A stretch of 55,646 nt of DNA from positions 1-55,646 of the forward strand of contig NZ_JABKAU010000031.1 in NCBI RefSeq assembly GCF_013377885.1, in the 5' to 3' direction. Shown here in pieces: positions 1 through 9,528 of the stretch (position 1 is its first letter; the number at the start of each line of letters is the position of its first letter). Under the pieces are notes generated by a model. The model had not been told where the DNA came from. It searched no databases and worked only from the letters and a program-made list of their open reading frames with translations. The position numbers and the translations under genes are program-made. The stretch is from Hymenobacter lapidiphilus. Lineage in GTDB: Bacteria; Bacteroidota; Bacteroidia; Cytophagales; Hymenobacteraceae.

Positions 1-27
1 AAGCTGCTTGGACTAGGCAGGAACGAT

Positions 28-137
28 GTAGGGGCGGGGCTTGCCCCCGCCCGCCGTTAGCACGACGCATTGAACGGCTGTCTGAGGCCCCACAAAGCCC
101 GTTGCAACGGCGGGCGGGGAAAAGCCCCGCCCCTACA
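28..137. repeat. Family B inverted repeat, copy 1
   Basis: The ends are near-perfect inverted copies: GTAGGGGCGGGGCTTG at the left and the matching CAAGCCCCGCCCCTAC-like end at the right (AAAAGCCCC variant), with CCGCCCGCCGTT and AACGGCGGGCGG just inside. A second copy with the same ends lies at 39328-39412. The middle differs between the copies, so the conserved part is the two arms. It lies upstream of the efflux operon and contains no believable gene. Confidence 0.8.
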
Positions 138-286
138 CCGTTCTCCGCGACTTGGGCAACTACAGTATAACTTCAGAATTGGGCCGGAGCTTTGGCGGAT
201 GACACCCGCCAGTCAGGGGCCGCAGTGGCTCCCAGTAGCGCGGGTGGCTCCCGCTTCCTTAATGTGGCAGCGCACCGTTAGCGCCG

Positions 287-1669
287 TTGCTGTGCCTTAT
301 TTGCCCTACTGTGCCGGAAACTCCCGTCTGTTTGCTTACTTCTTTGCTCCGCGCCCGGCGGGCCGTTGTGTGGCTGCTGGCTTTGCCGCTGCTGCTTGCC
401 GGCTGCGTGAGCACCCAATCAACCTACACCCGCGAGCAGGTAAGCCAGCGCCTGCGGGCCCGCAGCGGCTACGAGTTGAGCGCCGCCCGCACCGCCAGCG
501 CCCCGGCCCCCGCGCTGCCCAACCTGCAGGACGGCCTGAGCGAGGATGAAACCGTGACCCTGGCCCTCACCCGCAACCCCGCCTTCCAGGCCGACCTGAG
601 CACCCTCGCCCTGGCCCAGGCCGATTTGCAGGACGCCGGCCTGCTCGCCAACCCCGTCCTCTCCGGCGTGACGGCCTTCGGTACTTCGCCGGTTTCTCTG
701 GCCCTCAGCTTCGCATCCGACCTGCTCTGGCAGCGCCCCGGCCGGGTGGGCGCCGCCCAGCTCGAAACCCAGCGCGTGGCCGAAAGCCTGGTGAGCCGCG
801 GCCTGCTGGTGAGCCGCGACGCCCAGGTTTCCTACACCGATATAGTTCTGGCCGATGAGCGGCTGCGCATCGCCCGCGAAGGCATCACGATGCGGGCCGA
901 AGTGGCGCGCATCGTGCGGGCCCGCTACCGGGTAGGTGAAGCCAGCGAACTGGAAACCGTGGCCCCCAGCGCCGACTCGCTCCGCGCCGTCGACGACTTC
1001 TACCGCGCCCGCCGCGACGCCCAGGTGGCCCGCCTGCGCCTGCTGGCCACCCTGGGCCTGGACTCGGTGAATGCCGATTCGCTACGCTTTACGGCCCCGC
1101 CCGCTGCGGCTACGGCCGTACCACCGCTGCGCACACTGCTTGATTCGGCCTACGCCGCCCGGCCCGATTTGTGGGCCGCCCGCATCGGGATTGAGGGCAT
1201 CGGCAAGCGGCTGAAGTGGGAACGGAGCCGGGTATTTTCGTTTGTGCTTTCGCTGAATGCCCGCCTCAACGACCCCAAGCCGGTGAGCCTGGCCCCCGGC
1301 GCGGCCATCGGGCTGCCCATCTTCAACCGCAACCAGGGCCGCATCTCGCGGGTGAAAGCCGAGCTGGAACAGGCCTCGTGGCAATACCTGGCGTTGCGCC
1401 AAACCGTGAACCTCGACGTGCGCGAAGCCTACGCCCAGTTCGAGCAGGCTACCCAGAGCGTGGCGCTGTGGGAAAACAGCTACCTGCCCACCCTCACCGA
1501 CGCCCTGCGCCGCTCCACCAACGCCTTCATCAACGGCGACTTCCCCTACGTGCAAGTGGCCGAAACCACCCGCCAACTCCTCGACGCCCAACAGCGCGCC
1601 GCCGACGCCCGCGCCGACCAGCGCCGCGCCGTGGCCCGGCTGCGCTACGCCGTGGGCGGCCGCTTCTAA
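287..1669 (+). CDS. TolC-family outer-membrane efflux lipoprotein (CusC/CzcC-like)
   Basis: This is the outer-membrane channel of a tripartite RND efflux system. The N-terminus has a hydrophobic signal ending in LLLAGC, with the lipid-anchored Cys at residue 40 for this start. The rest is Ala/Leu/Arg-rich with long helices and the two-fold repeat typical of outer-membrane efflux proteins (about 460 aa, normal length). No ATG lies in frame before the signal peptide. The TTG at 287 is the most upstream start, but GTG 311, TTG 344 or GTG 368 are also possible, and TTG 344 would give a compact lipoprotein signal. The adaptor (1864) and pump (3232) follow on the same strand, which supports a heavy-metal or cation efflux role. 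The metal cannot be read from this protein. Confidence 0.85.
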   Translation: MLCLICPTVPETPVCLLTSLLRARRAVVWLLALPLLLAGCVSTQSTYTREQVSQRLRARSGYELSAARTASAPAPALPNLQDGLSEDETVTLALTRNPAFQADLSTLALAQADLQDAGLLANPVLSGVTAFGTSPVSLALSFASDLLWQRPGRVGAAQLETQRVAESLVSRGLLVSRDAQVSYTDIVLADERLRIAREGITMRAEVARIVRARYRVGEASELETVAPSADSLRAVDDFYRARRDAQVARLRLLATLGLDSVNADSLRFTAPPAAATAVPPLRTLLDSAYAARPDLWAARIGIEGIGKRLKWERSRVFSFVLSLNARLNDPKPVSLAPGAAIGLPIFNRNQGRISRVKAELEQASWQYLALRQTVNLDVREAYAQFEQATQSVALWENSYLPTLTDALRRSTNAFINGDFPYVQVAETTRQLLDAQQRAADARADQRRAVARLRYAVGGRF

Positions 1670-1701
1670 TTGAAGACTTAACAATCCAGCACAAAACAGC
1701 C

Positions 1702-1845
1702 CGTCATGCTGAGCGAAGGCGCAGCCGCAGTCGAAGCATCTCTACCGCTTCGGCTGGCACCCCTCTCTTTTGGAGAGGGGTCGGGGGTGAGGCGCTCACG
1801 GCCCCAACGAAGCGGTAGAGATGCTTCGGCAAGCTCAGCATGACA
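1702..1845. repeat. Family A inverted repeat, copy 1 (with nested hairpin)
   Basis: The left arm begins CGTCATGCTGAGC and runs through GAAGCATCTCTACCGCTTCG. The right arm is its reverse complement (CGAAGCGGTAGAGATGCTTC, then AGCTCAGCATGAC). This copy is longer than the others because its loop holds a separate small hairpin at 1759-1781 (arms ACCCCTCTC and GAGAGGGGT), followed by CGGGGGTGAGG. It fills the gap between the outer-membrane factor and adaptor genes. Confidence 0.85.
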
Positions 1846-1863
1846 GTCTAATACTTCGCAACT

Positions 1864-3063
1864 ATGTCCATTCCTAGTCTCATACCATTGTCTCGCCTCC
1901 TCCCGCTGGTCGGCATACTCAGTTTGGCCGCCTGCGGCAAAGACGAGAAGCCCAAGGCCATCGTCGCTTCCGAAGTGGCCAACCCGGTTAAGGAATCGGA
2001 GTTGACCACCGTGACCATCACCGCCGACGCGGAAAAGCGCCTGGGCATTAAAACCGTGGCCATCAAAACCGACAACGTGCAGGCCACGCGGGAAGTGGGC
2101 GGCGAGATTCAGGCCGTGCCGGGCCGGGCCGTGACCGTTGTGGCACCCGTGCAGGGCACCTTACGCGGCGGGGCCAGCATCACGGCCGGCCAGCGCGTGC
2201 GCGAGGGCCAGACGCTGTATAGCCTCGTGCCGCTGCCCGCCGAGCGCGACCTGCTCACCCTCAACCAGGGCACGGCCCAGGCCCGCACCCAGCTCCAGGT
2301 AGCCCAGGCCCGCCTGAGCCGCGCCGAGGAGCTGCTGGCTGACCGCGCCGGCAGCGTGCGGGCCCGCGACGACGCCCGCGCCGACGTGGCCCTGGCCCAA
2401 CGCGGCTTGGCCGACGCCCGCGCCCGCCAAGCCTCGGCCAACGGCAACGCCGGCGTGGGGCAGGCCCTGCCCATCAAGGCTCCCCTCAGCGGTGTAGTGC
2501 AACGCGTCACCGTCACCGATGGCTCGGTGGTGACGCCCAACATGGTGCTGGTGGAGCTGGCCGCGCTCAACAAAGTGTGGGTGCGGGTGCCCCTGTTCGT
2601 GGGCGATTTGCGCCGCTTGGGCAAGGGCCAGACGGTAACCGTGCGCCCCCTCGATGGCGGGGCCCCGCGCCAGGGACGGCCAGTGGAAGCGCCCCTGCTC
2701 GGGGCCACCGCCGGCACGGGCACGGCCGATGTGTTCTACGAAATTGATAACGCCGACGAAGCTTTCCGCCCCGGCGAGCGGGTGGCCGTGGACGTGACGC
2801 TGGGCGGCAACAACCTGGCAACCGCCGGCGCCGCCACAACGGAAGCCCTCACCATTCCGGCCGCCGCGTTGCTCTACGACGCCACGGGCGGGCAGTGGGT
2901 GTACGTGCGCACCGCACCCCGGCAATACACCCGCCAGCGCGTGGAAGTGCAGCGGGCCGTGGGCGACCAAATCGTCATCTCGCGGGGCGTAAAAGCCGGC
3001 GCGGAAGTCGTGACTGACGGTGCGGCGGAGCTATTCGGCACCGAGTTCGGCGGCAGCCATTAA
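1864..3063 (+). CDS. RND efflux periplasmic adaptor subunit (CusB/CzcB-like)
   Basis: This membrane-fusion protein links the inner-membrane pump to the outer-membrane channel. It is a lipoprotein: the signal ends LSLAAC, placing the anchored Cys at residue 24, followed by a charged segment. The body shows the expected order. A barrel-sandwich/lipoyl half (VVAPVQGTLRGG near residue 95) is followed by an alpha-helical hairpin rich in Ala, Arg and Leu (about residues 130-190). Then come the second lipoyl half (IKAPLSGVVQRV), a beta-barrel domain and a membrane-proximal domain near the C-terminus. The length of 399 aa is normal. ATG 1864 follows a repeat-filled spacer of about 190 bp after the channel gene. 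The downstream pump is separated by another repeat, but all three genes are probably co-expressed. Confidence 0.92.
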   Translation: MSIPSLIPLSRLLPLVGILSLAACGKDEKPKAIVASEVANPVKESELTTVTITADAEKRLGIKTVAIKTDNVQATREVGGEIQAVPGRAVTVVAPVQGTLRGGASITAGQRVREGQTLYSLVPLPAERDLLTLNQGTAQARTQLQVAQARLSRAEELLADRAGSVRARDDARADVALAQRGLADARARQASANGNAGVGQALPIKAPLSGVVQRVTVTDGSVVTPNMVLVELAALNKVWVRVPLFVGDLRRLGKGQTVTVRPLDGGAPRQGRPVEAPLLGATAGTGTADVFYEIDNADEAFRPGERVAVDVTLGGNNLATAGAATTEALTIPAAALLYDATGGQWVYVRTAPRQYTRQRVEVQRAVGDQIVISRGVKAGAEVVTDGAAELFGTEFGGSH

Positions 3064-3095
3064 AGGAGAGTAGACACTCAAAAACCAGAAAAGAA

Positions 3096-3198
3096 CGTCA
3101 TGCTGAGCTTGTCTAAGCATCTCTACCGCTTCGTTGCAATCAACAGAATTTACCACTGCGGTAGAGATGCTTCGGCTGCGCCTCCGCTCAGCATGACG
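3096..3198. repeat. Family A inverted repeat, copy 2
   Basis: The core arms are CGTCATGCTGAGCTTG...AAGCATCTCTACCGCTTCG and the reverse complement ending CAGCATGACG. The two arms carry different inner sequences (TTGTCTAAGC versus GCGGAGGCGCAGCC), so this copy is asymmetric in the same way as some others. It occupies the adaptor-pump gap of the efflux operon. Confidence 0.85.
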
Positions 3199-3231
3199 TG
3201 CTACTAGAAACTAGACTTTAAACACTATCGA

Positions 3232-6200
3232 ATGAAGTGGATAATTGAATCAGCATTGCGGCTGCGGCTGGTGGTCGTCATCCTGTTTGGGGTGATGCTG
3301 GTAGCGGGCCTGCAGGTGGTGCGCAACACGCCCCTCGACGTATTTCCGGAGTTTGCGCCGCCTTACGTGGAGGTGCAGACCGAAGCGCCCGGCCTGAGCA
3401 CGGCCGAGGTGGAAGCCCTTATCAGCGTGCCCCTGGAAAACGCGCTGAACGGCACACCCGACGTGAAGAAAATCCGTTCCAAATCGGTGCTGGGCCTCTC
3501 GTCGGTGGTGCTGTACTTTCCGCAGGGCATTGACATTAATAACGCCCGGCAGGCGGTGCAGGAGCGGCTGGCGCGGGTGGCGCCCACGCTGCCCGGCGTG
3601 GCCCGGCCGCCAGTGATGCTCTCGCCGCTGTCCTCCACGAGCCGGGTGCTGAAAATCGGCATCACCTCCGATAGCCTCACGCAGGTGGAAATGACCACGC
3701 TGGCCCGCTGGAGCATCCGGCCGCGCCTGATGGCCGTGCCCGGCGTGGCCAACGTGGCCATCTGGGGCCAGCGCGACCGGCAGCTGCAGGTGCTGGTGAA
3801 TCCCGAGCAGCTGCGCACGCTGGGCCTCACGCTGGCCGAGGTGGAAAAGGCCGCGGCCGACGCCACCACGCTGGCCGGCGGCGGCTTCATCGACTCGCCC
3901 AACCAGCGCCTGGCCGTGTCGCAGAGCGCCGCCATCCAAAGTGCCGCCGATTTGGCGCAGATGCCCGTGACCTTCCGCAACGGCGTGAGCCTGAAGCTGG
4001 GCGAGGTGGCGCAGGTGGTGGAGGGCTTCCCCGCCCCCATCGGCGACGCCGTTATCAACGACGTGCCCGGCCTGCTGCTCATCGTGGAAAAGCAGCCGGG
4101 CGCCAACACCCTGGAGGTAACCCGCCAAGTAGAAGCGGCCCTGGAGGCCATGCGGCCGGGTTTGAAAGGGCTGGAAATCGACTCGACCATCTTCCGCCCC
4201 GCGACGTTTATTGAAATGTCGCTGAGCAACCTGAACAAGTCGCTGCTCATTGGCTGTGTGCTGGTGGTGCTGGTGCTGCTATTCTTTATGTATGAGTGGC
4301 GCACGGCCCTCATTAGTGCCCTGGCGCTGCCCACGTCGCTGATTGCGGCGGCGCTGGCGCTGCGCTACTCCGGCAAAACCATTGATACGATGGTGCTGGC
4401 CGGCCTCATTATCGCGCTGGGCGAAGTGGTGGACGACGCCATTATCGACGTGGAAAACATCATGCGGCGGCTGCGGCTGAACAAGGTCGCGGGCTCGCCC
4501 AAAACGGCGTTTGCGGTGGTGTACGAGGCTAGCATGGAGGTGCGCTCGGCCGTGATTTACGGCTCGGTTATCGTGGCGCTGGTGCTGCTACCCATCTTTT
4601 TGCTGCCGGGCTTGTCGGGGGCTTTTTTCCAGCCGCTGGCCTTTGCCTACGTGCTGGCCATTCTGGCCTCGCTGTTTGTGGCCCTTACCCTTACGCCCGC
4701 ACTGGCTTTGATTCTGCTGCCTAAAGCGGCTGAAAAGGAATTCAAAGACGCGCCGGTAGTGGCCTGGCTGAAGCGGCACTACGCCCGCCTGCTGCCCAGC
4801 CTGCTGGCCCGCCCCAAGCGCGTGGCCTGGTCGCTGACCGGCATAGCGGTGGTTTCCATGCTCACGCTGCCATTTTTTGGCCAGGAATTCCTGCCCAACT
4901 TCAAGGAATACGACTTTCTGATGCACTGGGTGGAGAAGCCCGGCACATCCTTGCAGGCCATGTCGCGCATCACCATCCGGGCCAGCAAGGAGCTGCGCGC
5001 CATTCCGGGCGTGCGCAACTTCGGGGCGCACATTGGCCGGGCCGAGGTGGCCGACGAAGTGGTGGGCCCGAACTTCACGGAGCTTTGGATTTCTGTGGAC
5101 CCCAAAGTGGATTACGAGGCCACAGTAGCCAAAATCCAGACCGTGGTGGACGGCTACCCCGGCCTCTACCGCGACCTGCTGACCTACCTGCGCGAGCGAA
5201 TCAAGGAGGTGCTCACCGGCACCTCGGCCACTATCGTGGTGCGCATTTTCGGCCCCGACCTTGACCAGCTTTACACCAAAGCCAAGGAAGTGGGCAGTAA
5301 GCTGGAAGGCGTGGAGGGCGTGGTGGACCTGAAAGTGCAGCAGCAAACCCTGGTGCCCCAGATTCAGGTGAAGATTAAGCCCGAGGCAGCGGCGCGTTTC
5401 GGCCTGAGTCCGGGCACCGTGCTGCAGGCCATCAGCACGCTGGTGAAGGGCCGCAAGGTGGGCGAAATCTACCAGGAGCAGAAGATTTTCGACGTGGCCG
5501 TATGGGGCCAGCCGGCCGTACGCTCCGACTTTGGGGCCGTACGCGAGCTGCTCATCGGCCTGCCCGGCGGCGGGGCCGTGCCGCTCAAGGAAGTGGCCGA
5601 CGTGCGCATTGTGCCCACGCCCAACGAAATCACCCGCGAAGCCTCCTCCCGCCGCATCGACGTGACGCTGAACGTGCGCGGCCGCGACCTGGGCTCGGTG
5701 GCCCGCGACGTGCAGGCGCAGGTCGACGGCGTGGCTTTTAGTGCCGGCTACCACCCCGAAATTCTGGGCGAGTACGCCGAGCGGCAGGCTTCGCAGAACC
5801 GCATGGCGCTGCTGGTGCTGCTCTCGCTGGTGGGTATCTTTCTGGTGCTCTACACCGATTTCGGCACCGTGCGGCTGGCCACGCTGGGCATCCTGAGCTT
5901 GTTTTTTGCCGTGTCGGGCTGTTTGCTGGCGGCGTTTCTCACGGGCGGGGTGCTGTCGCTGGGCTCCATCGTGGGCTTTATTACGGTGCTGGGCGTGGCG
6001 GCCCGCAACAGCATCATGCTGGTTAGCCACTACCAGCACCTGGAGCGCGAGGAGGGCATGCCCTTCAGCAAGGAACTCATCATTCGCGGCTCGCTGGAGC
6101 GGGTTTCACCCATCATTATGACGGCCCTGACCTCGGTGCTGGCGCTGCTGCCCATCATCCTGGCTGGCAACGAGCCGGGCTCGGAAATCGAGCACCCCAT

Positions 6201-6336
6201 GTCGGTGGTGATTCTGGGCGGCGTGGTCACGTCCACGGTGCTCAACCTGCTGGGTATGCCGGCGTTGTACTGGGCTTTTGGGCGCAGGAAGGGTGCTGAG
6301 GCCGATTCGGTGAACCTATCGGAAAGCGTGGCCTAA
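3232..6336 (+). CDS. CusA/CzcA-family heavy-metal efflux RND permease
   Basis: This inner-membrane, proton-driven RND pump has 1034 aa, the standard length. It starts with the first transmembrane helix (residues about 10-28) and the conserved DVFPEFAPP segment. A large periplasmic loop follows, then a bundle of membrane helices around residues 335-500, a second periplasmic loop and a C-terminal membrane bundle (about 855-1020). The TM4 signature [19 protein letters not shown] near residues 397-415 is characteristic of the heavy-metal (HME) branch and carries the acidic proton-relay residues. The N- and C-terminal halves show the usual internal duplication. Substrate choice (Cu/Ag versus Zn/Co/Cd) is not decided by what I can see. 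It is the third gene of the tripartite set with 287 and 1864. Confidence 0.93.
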   Translation: MKWIIESALRLRLVVVILFGVMLVAGLQVVRNTPLDVFPEFAPPYVEVQTEAPGLSTAEVEALISVPLENALNGTPDVKKIRSKSVLGLSSVVLYFPQGIDINNARQAVQERLARVAPTLPGVARPPVMLSPLSSTSRVLKIGITSDSLTQVEMTTLARWSIRPRLMAVPGVANVAIWGQRDRQLQVLVNPEQLRTLGLTLAEVEKAAADATTLAGGGFIDSPNQRLAVSQSAAIQSAADLAQMPVTFRNGVSLKLGEVAQVVEGFPAPIGDAVINDVPGLLLIVEKQPGANTLEVTRQVEAALEAMRPGLKGLEIDSTIFRPATFIEMSLSNLNKSLLIGCVLVVLVLLFFMYEWRTALISALALPTSLIAAALALRYSGKTIDTMVLAGLIIALGEVVDDAIIDVENIMRRLRLNKVAGSPKTAFAVVYEASMEVRSAVIYGSVIVALVLLPIFLLPGLSGAFFQPLAFAYVLAILASLFVALTLTPALALILLPKAAEKEFKDAPVVAWLKRHYARLLPSLLARPKRVAWSLTGIAVVSMLTLPFFGQEFLPNFKEYDFLMHWVEKPGTSLQAMSRITIRASKELRAIPGVRNFGAHIGRAEVADEVVGPNFTELWISVDPKVDYEATVAKIQTVVDGYPGLYRDLLTYLRERIKEVLTGTSATIVVRIFGPDLDQLYTKAKEVGSKLEGVEGVVDLKVQQQTLVPQIQVKIKPEAAARFGLSPGTVLQAISTLVKGRKVGEIYQEQKIFDVAVWGQPAVRSDFGAVRELLIGLPGGGAVPLKEVADVRIVPTPNEITREASSRRIDVTLNVRGRDLGSVARDVQAQVDGVAFSAGYHPEILGEYAERQASQNRMALLVLLSLVGIFLVLYTDFGTVRLATLGILSLFFAVSGCLLAAFLTGGVLSLGSIVGFITVLGVAARNSIMLVSHYQHLEREEGMPFSKELIIRGSLERVSPIIMTALTSVLALLPIILAGNEPGSEIEHPMSVVILGGVVTSTVLNLLGMPALYWAFGRRKGAEADSVNLSESVA

Positions 6337-6412
6337 CGCCGGATATACTCGGGAGAAGAAAGGTGAAGCCGTTGAACGGGCCCGGTGCCGATGTTCAGCG
6401 GCTTTTGCTTTT

Positions 6413-6521
6413 AGAACAGCCGTAGCGTAAAGCTCCAGCTTCGCGTGTCGTTGCTGACTGTCGTAATACACGGTTTCGTTCAGCGGTACGCGAAGCTGGA
6501 GCCTCGCGCTACGGCCGTTCT
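6413..6521. repeat. Family C inverted repeat, copy 1
   Basis: The left arm is AGAACAGCCGTAGCG...AGCTCCAGCTTCGCG and the right arm is CGCGAAGCTGGAGC...CGCTACGGCCGTTCT, an imperfect long inverted repeat. The same core (TAGCGCGA-GC-TTC...GCTTCGCG and its complement) recurs at 44878-44968 and 55063-55179. It lies between the pump gene and the sigma factor gene and may act as a 3' hairpin for the efflux transcript. Confidence 0.75.
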
Positions 6522-6631
6522 GCAGCTTTAATTTTTTACTTCCCGTCAGGCAACCCTTGCGTGCTACCTTGCATCTGCCGCTCCAAACGAACTGCTTCTG
6601 ACCTGAAATTTACGCCGCTGCCGCTGTCATC

Positions 6632-7225
6632 ATGACGGAAACCGAACTCATTACCGCCTGCCGCCAAGGCAGTAGCCGGGCTCAGAAACAGCTCTACGAG
6701 CAGTTTTCGGGCCTGATGCTGTCGGTGTGCCTGCGTTACCTGCGCAGGCGCGAGGATGCCGAGGAGGCCCTGATTGTGGGGTTTACCAAGGTGTTCCGGG
6801 CTCTCGACCAGTACCGGCACGAGGGCTCGTTCGAGGGCTGGATTCGGCGCATCGTCGTCAACGAGGCCCTCGGGATGCTGCGCCGCAAGGAGCCGCTGCA
6901 CATGGCTATCGACGATCTGACCTACGACGTGCCAGCCGTGGCCGCCACGGCCGAAAGCCAGCTCAGCGCCGACGACATGCTGGCGCTGCTGGCGGGGTTG
7001 CCGGCCGGCTACCGCACCGTTTTCAACCTGTATGCCCTGGAGGGCTACTCCCACCCCGAAATCGGCGAGCTGCTCGGTATTTCGGAAGGCACCAGCAAGT
7101 CGCAGCTCAGTAAGGCCCGGGGTATGCTTCAGCGCCGCCTCGCGGTGGCCAACATGCAGGCCCGCCCCGCCGCCCCTACTACCACCTCCTCACCGAAAGA
7201 ACTGTATGCAACCGGAAGATATTGA
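6632..7225 (+). CDS. RNA polymerase sigma factor, sigma-70/ECF family
   Basis: This 197-aa protein has the two sigma domains of an ECF factor. Region 2 spans about residues 8-80 (includes YEQFSGLMLSVCLRYLRR and EDAEEALIVGFTKVFRAL, the -10 recognition helix). A short linker follows, then region 4 at about residues 118-170 with the helix-turn-helix YSHPEIGELLGISEGTSKS. It probably directs RNA polymerase to a small regulon in response to an envelope signal. The next gene overlaps its end by 20 bp and encodes a single-pass membrane protein, and an outer-membrane barrel gene follows. This sigma/membrane protein/barrel order is common in Bacteroidota. The target regulon is unknown. Confidence 0.9.
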   Translation: MTETELITACRQGSSRAQKQLYEQFSGLMLSVCLRYLRRREDAEEALIVGFTKVFRALDQYRHEGSFEGWIRRIVVNEALGMLRRKEPLHMAIDDLTYDVPAVAATAESQLSADDMLALLAGLPAGYRTVFNLYALEGYSHPEIGELLGISEGTSKSQLSKARGMLQRRLAVANMQARPAAPTTTSSPKELYATGRY

Positions 7226-8075
7226 TAAGCTGTTTCGCGAGCGGCTGGCGGGCCACACTCCCACCCCGCCCGCCTTCGTATGGACCAAAATTGAGGCCGA
7301 AATTCAGCCCGCCAAGCGCCGCCGCCCCGCCATGTGGCTGGCGGCGGCTTCGGTGGCGTTGCTTATGTTGCTGGGCGCTGCCGGCTGGCTGCTCACTGGT
7401 GGCTCGGGCCCCGCAGCCCGGCCCGAGCTGGCTGCTACCACGCCCGCCCGCGTACAGGCCGCCAGCACAGATGCCGCTGCAGGCCCTGGCGCGAAAAATA
7501 ATTCGGCTGACGAACAGGCACTTCTGGCTGCCGCTGAAATAAATAATGCGGCCCGGGCAACGGCTGAAGCCACGTCCCCATCTGGCCCCTCAGAAGCAAC
7601 CGCCACCGTTATGGTCTCCGGGCCGGCCGCCTTAGTGGCCACTACGGTTCGCGCTGCGGCAAGCCGGCCCGGGGGTGTACAACCCGGCCTGGCCGCCGAC
7701 CGCCGGCCCCCGACCAGTTCGGCGACGGTTGCTTCGGGACTGCCGGCAAACGAGCCGGCCCCGGCAACGGCCCTGGCCGCCACCGCGCCCAACCTGCCCG
7801 AACCTACGTTGGCCCCGGCGCTGAAACGGCCCGCCGCCCTATCCACTGCCACGGTAGCCCTCACCGTCCCGATTGAAGTGGAAGTCCGGCCCGCTTATGA
7901 AGCTCCGGAGCCACCGCAACCCGCCCGCCGCCGTGGCGTGCTGGCCGTGCTCCGGCAGGTGCGCAACGTGGTGAAAGGGGAACCGGTGAGCCTGACCGCC
8001 GCCGGCCTGCCCGAAACAGTAACCGTGCAGGCCCGCCTGGGCAGCCGCACCCTTACTAAAACCATTCAATTGTAG
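7206..8075 (+). CDS. Single-pass membrane protein, possible anti-sigma-like partner
   Basis: The 289-aa product starts at ATG 7206, inside the end of the sigma factor gene (20-bp overlap). That overlap argues for translational coupling. The cytoplasmic N-terminus is short and hydrophilic (MQPEDIDKLFRERLAGH, then PPAFVWTKIEAEI). A single transmembrane helix spans about residues 43-64, and a long low-complexity Ala/Pro/Thr-rich region extends to about residue 225. The C-terminus is a small basic domain (RRRGVLAVLRQVRNVVKGE). This layout suits a membrane-anchored regulator of the sigma factor, but I see no recognised anti-sigma zinc motif. The regulatory role is inferred only from position and topology. 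Confidence 0.75.
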   Translation: MQPEDIDKLFRERLAGHTPTPPAFVWTKIEAEIQPAKRRRPAMWLAAASVALLMLLGAAGWLLTGGSGPAARPELAATTPARVQAASTDAAAGPGAKNNSADEQALLAAAEINNAARATAEATSPSGPSEATATVMVSGPAALVATTVRAAASRPGGVQPGLAADRRPPTSSATVASGLPANEPAPATALAATAPNLPEPTLAPALKRPAALSTATVALTVPIEVEVRPAYEAPEPPQPARRRGVLAVLRQVRNVVKGEPVSLTAAGLPETVTVQARLGSRTLTKTIQL

Positions 8076-8081
8076 TGCTTA

Positions 8082-8159
8082 GAGCTTAGTCGGCAGTGCT
8101 TAGAGGACGTCGTCCCAAGCGTTCCGACAACCAATAACTAAGCACTACCGACTAAGCTC
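8082..8159. repeat. Family E inverted repeat between membrane protein and barrel gene
   Basis: Two 21-bp arms at 8082-8102 (GAGCTTAGTCGGCAGTGCTTA) and 8139-8159 pair with one mismatch around a 36-base loop. Smaller copies of the GTGCTTA word sit inside and outside the arms. It could form a hairpin that separates expression of the barrel gene from the sigma operon. Confidence 0.7.
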
Positions 8160-8182
8160 CAAGCTCTAAAATCAACTCTCTC

Positions 8183-9340
8183 ATGAAACGCCTCTTCCTG
8201 CTTCCGCTCCTGACGATGTTGCTGGCCCTGGTTTCGACCACCGGTACGGCCCGCGCCCTGCCTGCTTTGAACGACGACACCATTGTGGTGCGCCTGCCCA
8301 ACCAGGCCACGATGACACTGTACGTAAAAGACCGGGCCCAGCTGCGCGAGTTGCGCAACTACAAGCTCGATTCGTTGATGCTGCTGCTCGATACTTACAT
8401 TGCCCAAGCCGAGAAGGCCAGCAAAAGCGCTACCTCCGAGCAGGTGACAATGGAGTTCTACCCCGCCAAAGACCAGCCTGGCAAGCGGGTGCCCGAACAG
8501 ATCCGCATCACGATGCACAACGACCAAAACCCTGGCCAGCCTGCCAGAAAGGGCGAGCGGGTAGACGTGAGCGTGGGCCGGGTGTTCGGCGTGACGGTGG
8601 AGGAAAACAGCGCCGGCGGCGACGACCGGGTATCGGTACGGGTAGGCTCGTCGGCCAAATCCGACTCGATCCGGACGGCCGAGCGCAAGGCCAAGGCCGA
8701 GGAACGGGCCAACCGCGCCGTGAGCTCCAGCTTCACTATCGACCTGGGCCTGAATGCACTGACAGACAAGCAGCAGGATATGAGCGGCACCTCCCTGGAC
8801 CTGCGTCCCTGGGGCTCGCGCTACATCAGCTTCAACTGGCTCTACGATATTAGAATAGGTGCCAAGGGCTCGCCGCTGTACCTGCGCACCGGCCCCGAGC
8901 TGGCTTTCAACAACTACATGCTCGATAACAACCGGCGTTTTGTAAACCAGAACGGCGCAACGACCCTGGAGCTGCCCACCGAAGCCGGGCGCAACTATGA
9001 GAAGAGCAAGCTGGCCGTTTCCACCATCAATCTGCCACTGATGGTAGCCCTTAGCTTCCGCGACGACAAGGGCCGCGACTCATTCCGCATGGGAGCCGGC
9101 GGTTTCGTGGGCTACCGCCTGGGCTCGCACACCAAGCTCAAGTACGAGGAAGACGGCAACACCAAAAAGGATAAGGACCGCGGCAGCTACAACCTCGAAG
9201 ACTTCCAGTATGGTCTGCAGGGCACTATCGGCGTCCGCGGTATCGACTTGTTCGCCAAATATAACCTCAACAACCTCTTCCAGAACAACCGCGGCCCCCA
9301 GGCCCAGACGATCAGCTTCGGATTTACGCTGTTGAACTAA
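8183..9340 (+). CDS. Outer-membrane beta-barrel protein, hypothetical
   Basis: This 385-aa protein starts with a signal peptide (MKRLFLLPLLTMLLALVSTT, cleavage probably after TARA). A periplasmic part follows with a charged Lys/Glu/Ala helix (around residues 160-180). From about residue 185 the sequence alternates polar and hydrophobic residues with frequent aromatic strand ends (SRYISFNWLYDIRIGAKG, LQGTIGVRGIDLFAKYNL). It ends on the strand SFGFTLLN, the usual pattern of an outer-membrane barrel with a C-terminal beta signal. It follows the sigma and membrane-protein genes on the same strand and may be their target or partner. No enzymatic motif is seen. Confidence 0.75.
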   Translation: MKRLFLLPLLTMLLALVSTTGTARALPALNDDTIVVRLPNQATMTLYVKDRAQLRELRNYKLDSLMLLLDTYIAQAEKASKSATSEQVTMEFYPAKDQPGKRVPEQIRITMHNDQNPGQPARKGERVDVSVGRVFGVTVEENSAGGDDRVSVRVGSSAKSDSIRTAERKAKAEERANRAVSSSFTIDLGLNALTDKQQDMSGTSLDLRPWGSRYISFNWLYDIRIGAKGSPLYLRTGPELAFNNYMLDNNRRFVNQNGATTLELPTEAGRNYEKSKLAVSTINLPLMVALSFRDDKGRDSFRMGAGGFVGYRLGSHTKLKYEEDGNTKKDKDRGSYNLEDFQYGLQGTIGVRGIDLFAKYNLNNLFQNNRGPQAQTISFGFTLLN

Positions 9341-9368
9341 CTGTTTACAACACAGATACGCTAACTAG

Positions 9369-9426
9369 AACAAGTAGCCCGGCGGCAGAGAAGCTGAAAT
9401 GCTCTTTTGCCGCCGGGCTACTTGTT
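9369..9426 (+). terminator. Rho-independent terminator after barrel gene
   Basis: Arms AACAAGTAGCCCGGCGGCA and TGCCGCCGGGCTACTTGTT pair across a short loop and are followed by TTCG. It sits 28 bases after the barrel stop codon and closes the sigma-factor gene group. Confidence 0.8.
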
Positions 9427-9528
9427 TCGCTGAACTGTCGTGTGGAAAACCCGCGGGCTTGACTCTGACTTTCCCATCAACTTGCGCGGGCGATGCGTTT
9501 TGAAAACACTTTATACCGATGCAAAATC

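Noticed and set aside
70..549. Plus-strand frame at the window start
   Set aside because: It begins in a family B repeat and runs into the efflux channel gene in another frame; composition is Arg/Pro/Ala-rich noise.
4588..6039. Long minus-strand open frame opposite the RND pump (His/Gln-rich product)
   Set aside because: It is the antisense shadow of a high-GC gene with clear RND motifs; the translated text is low-complexity and matches no family.
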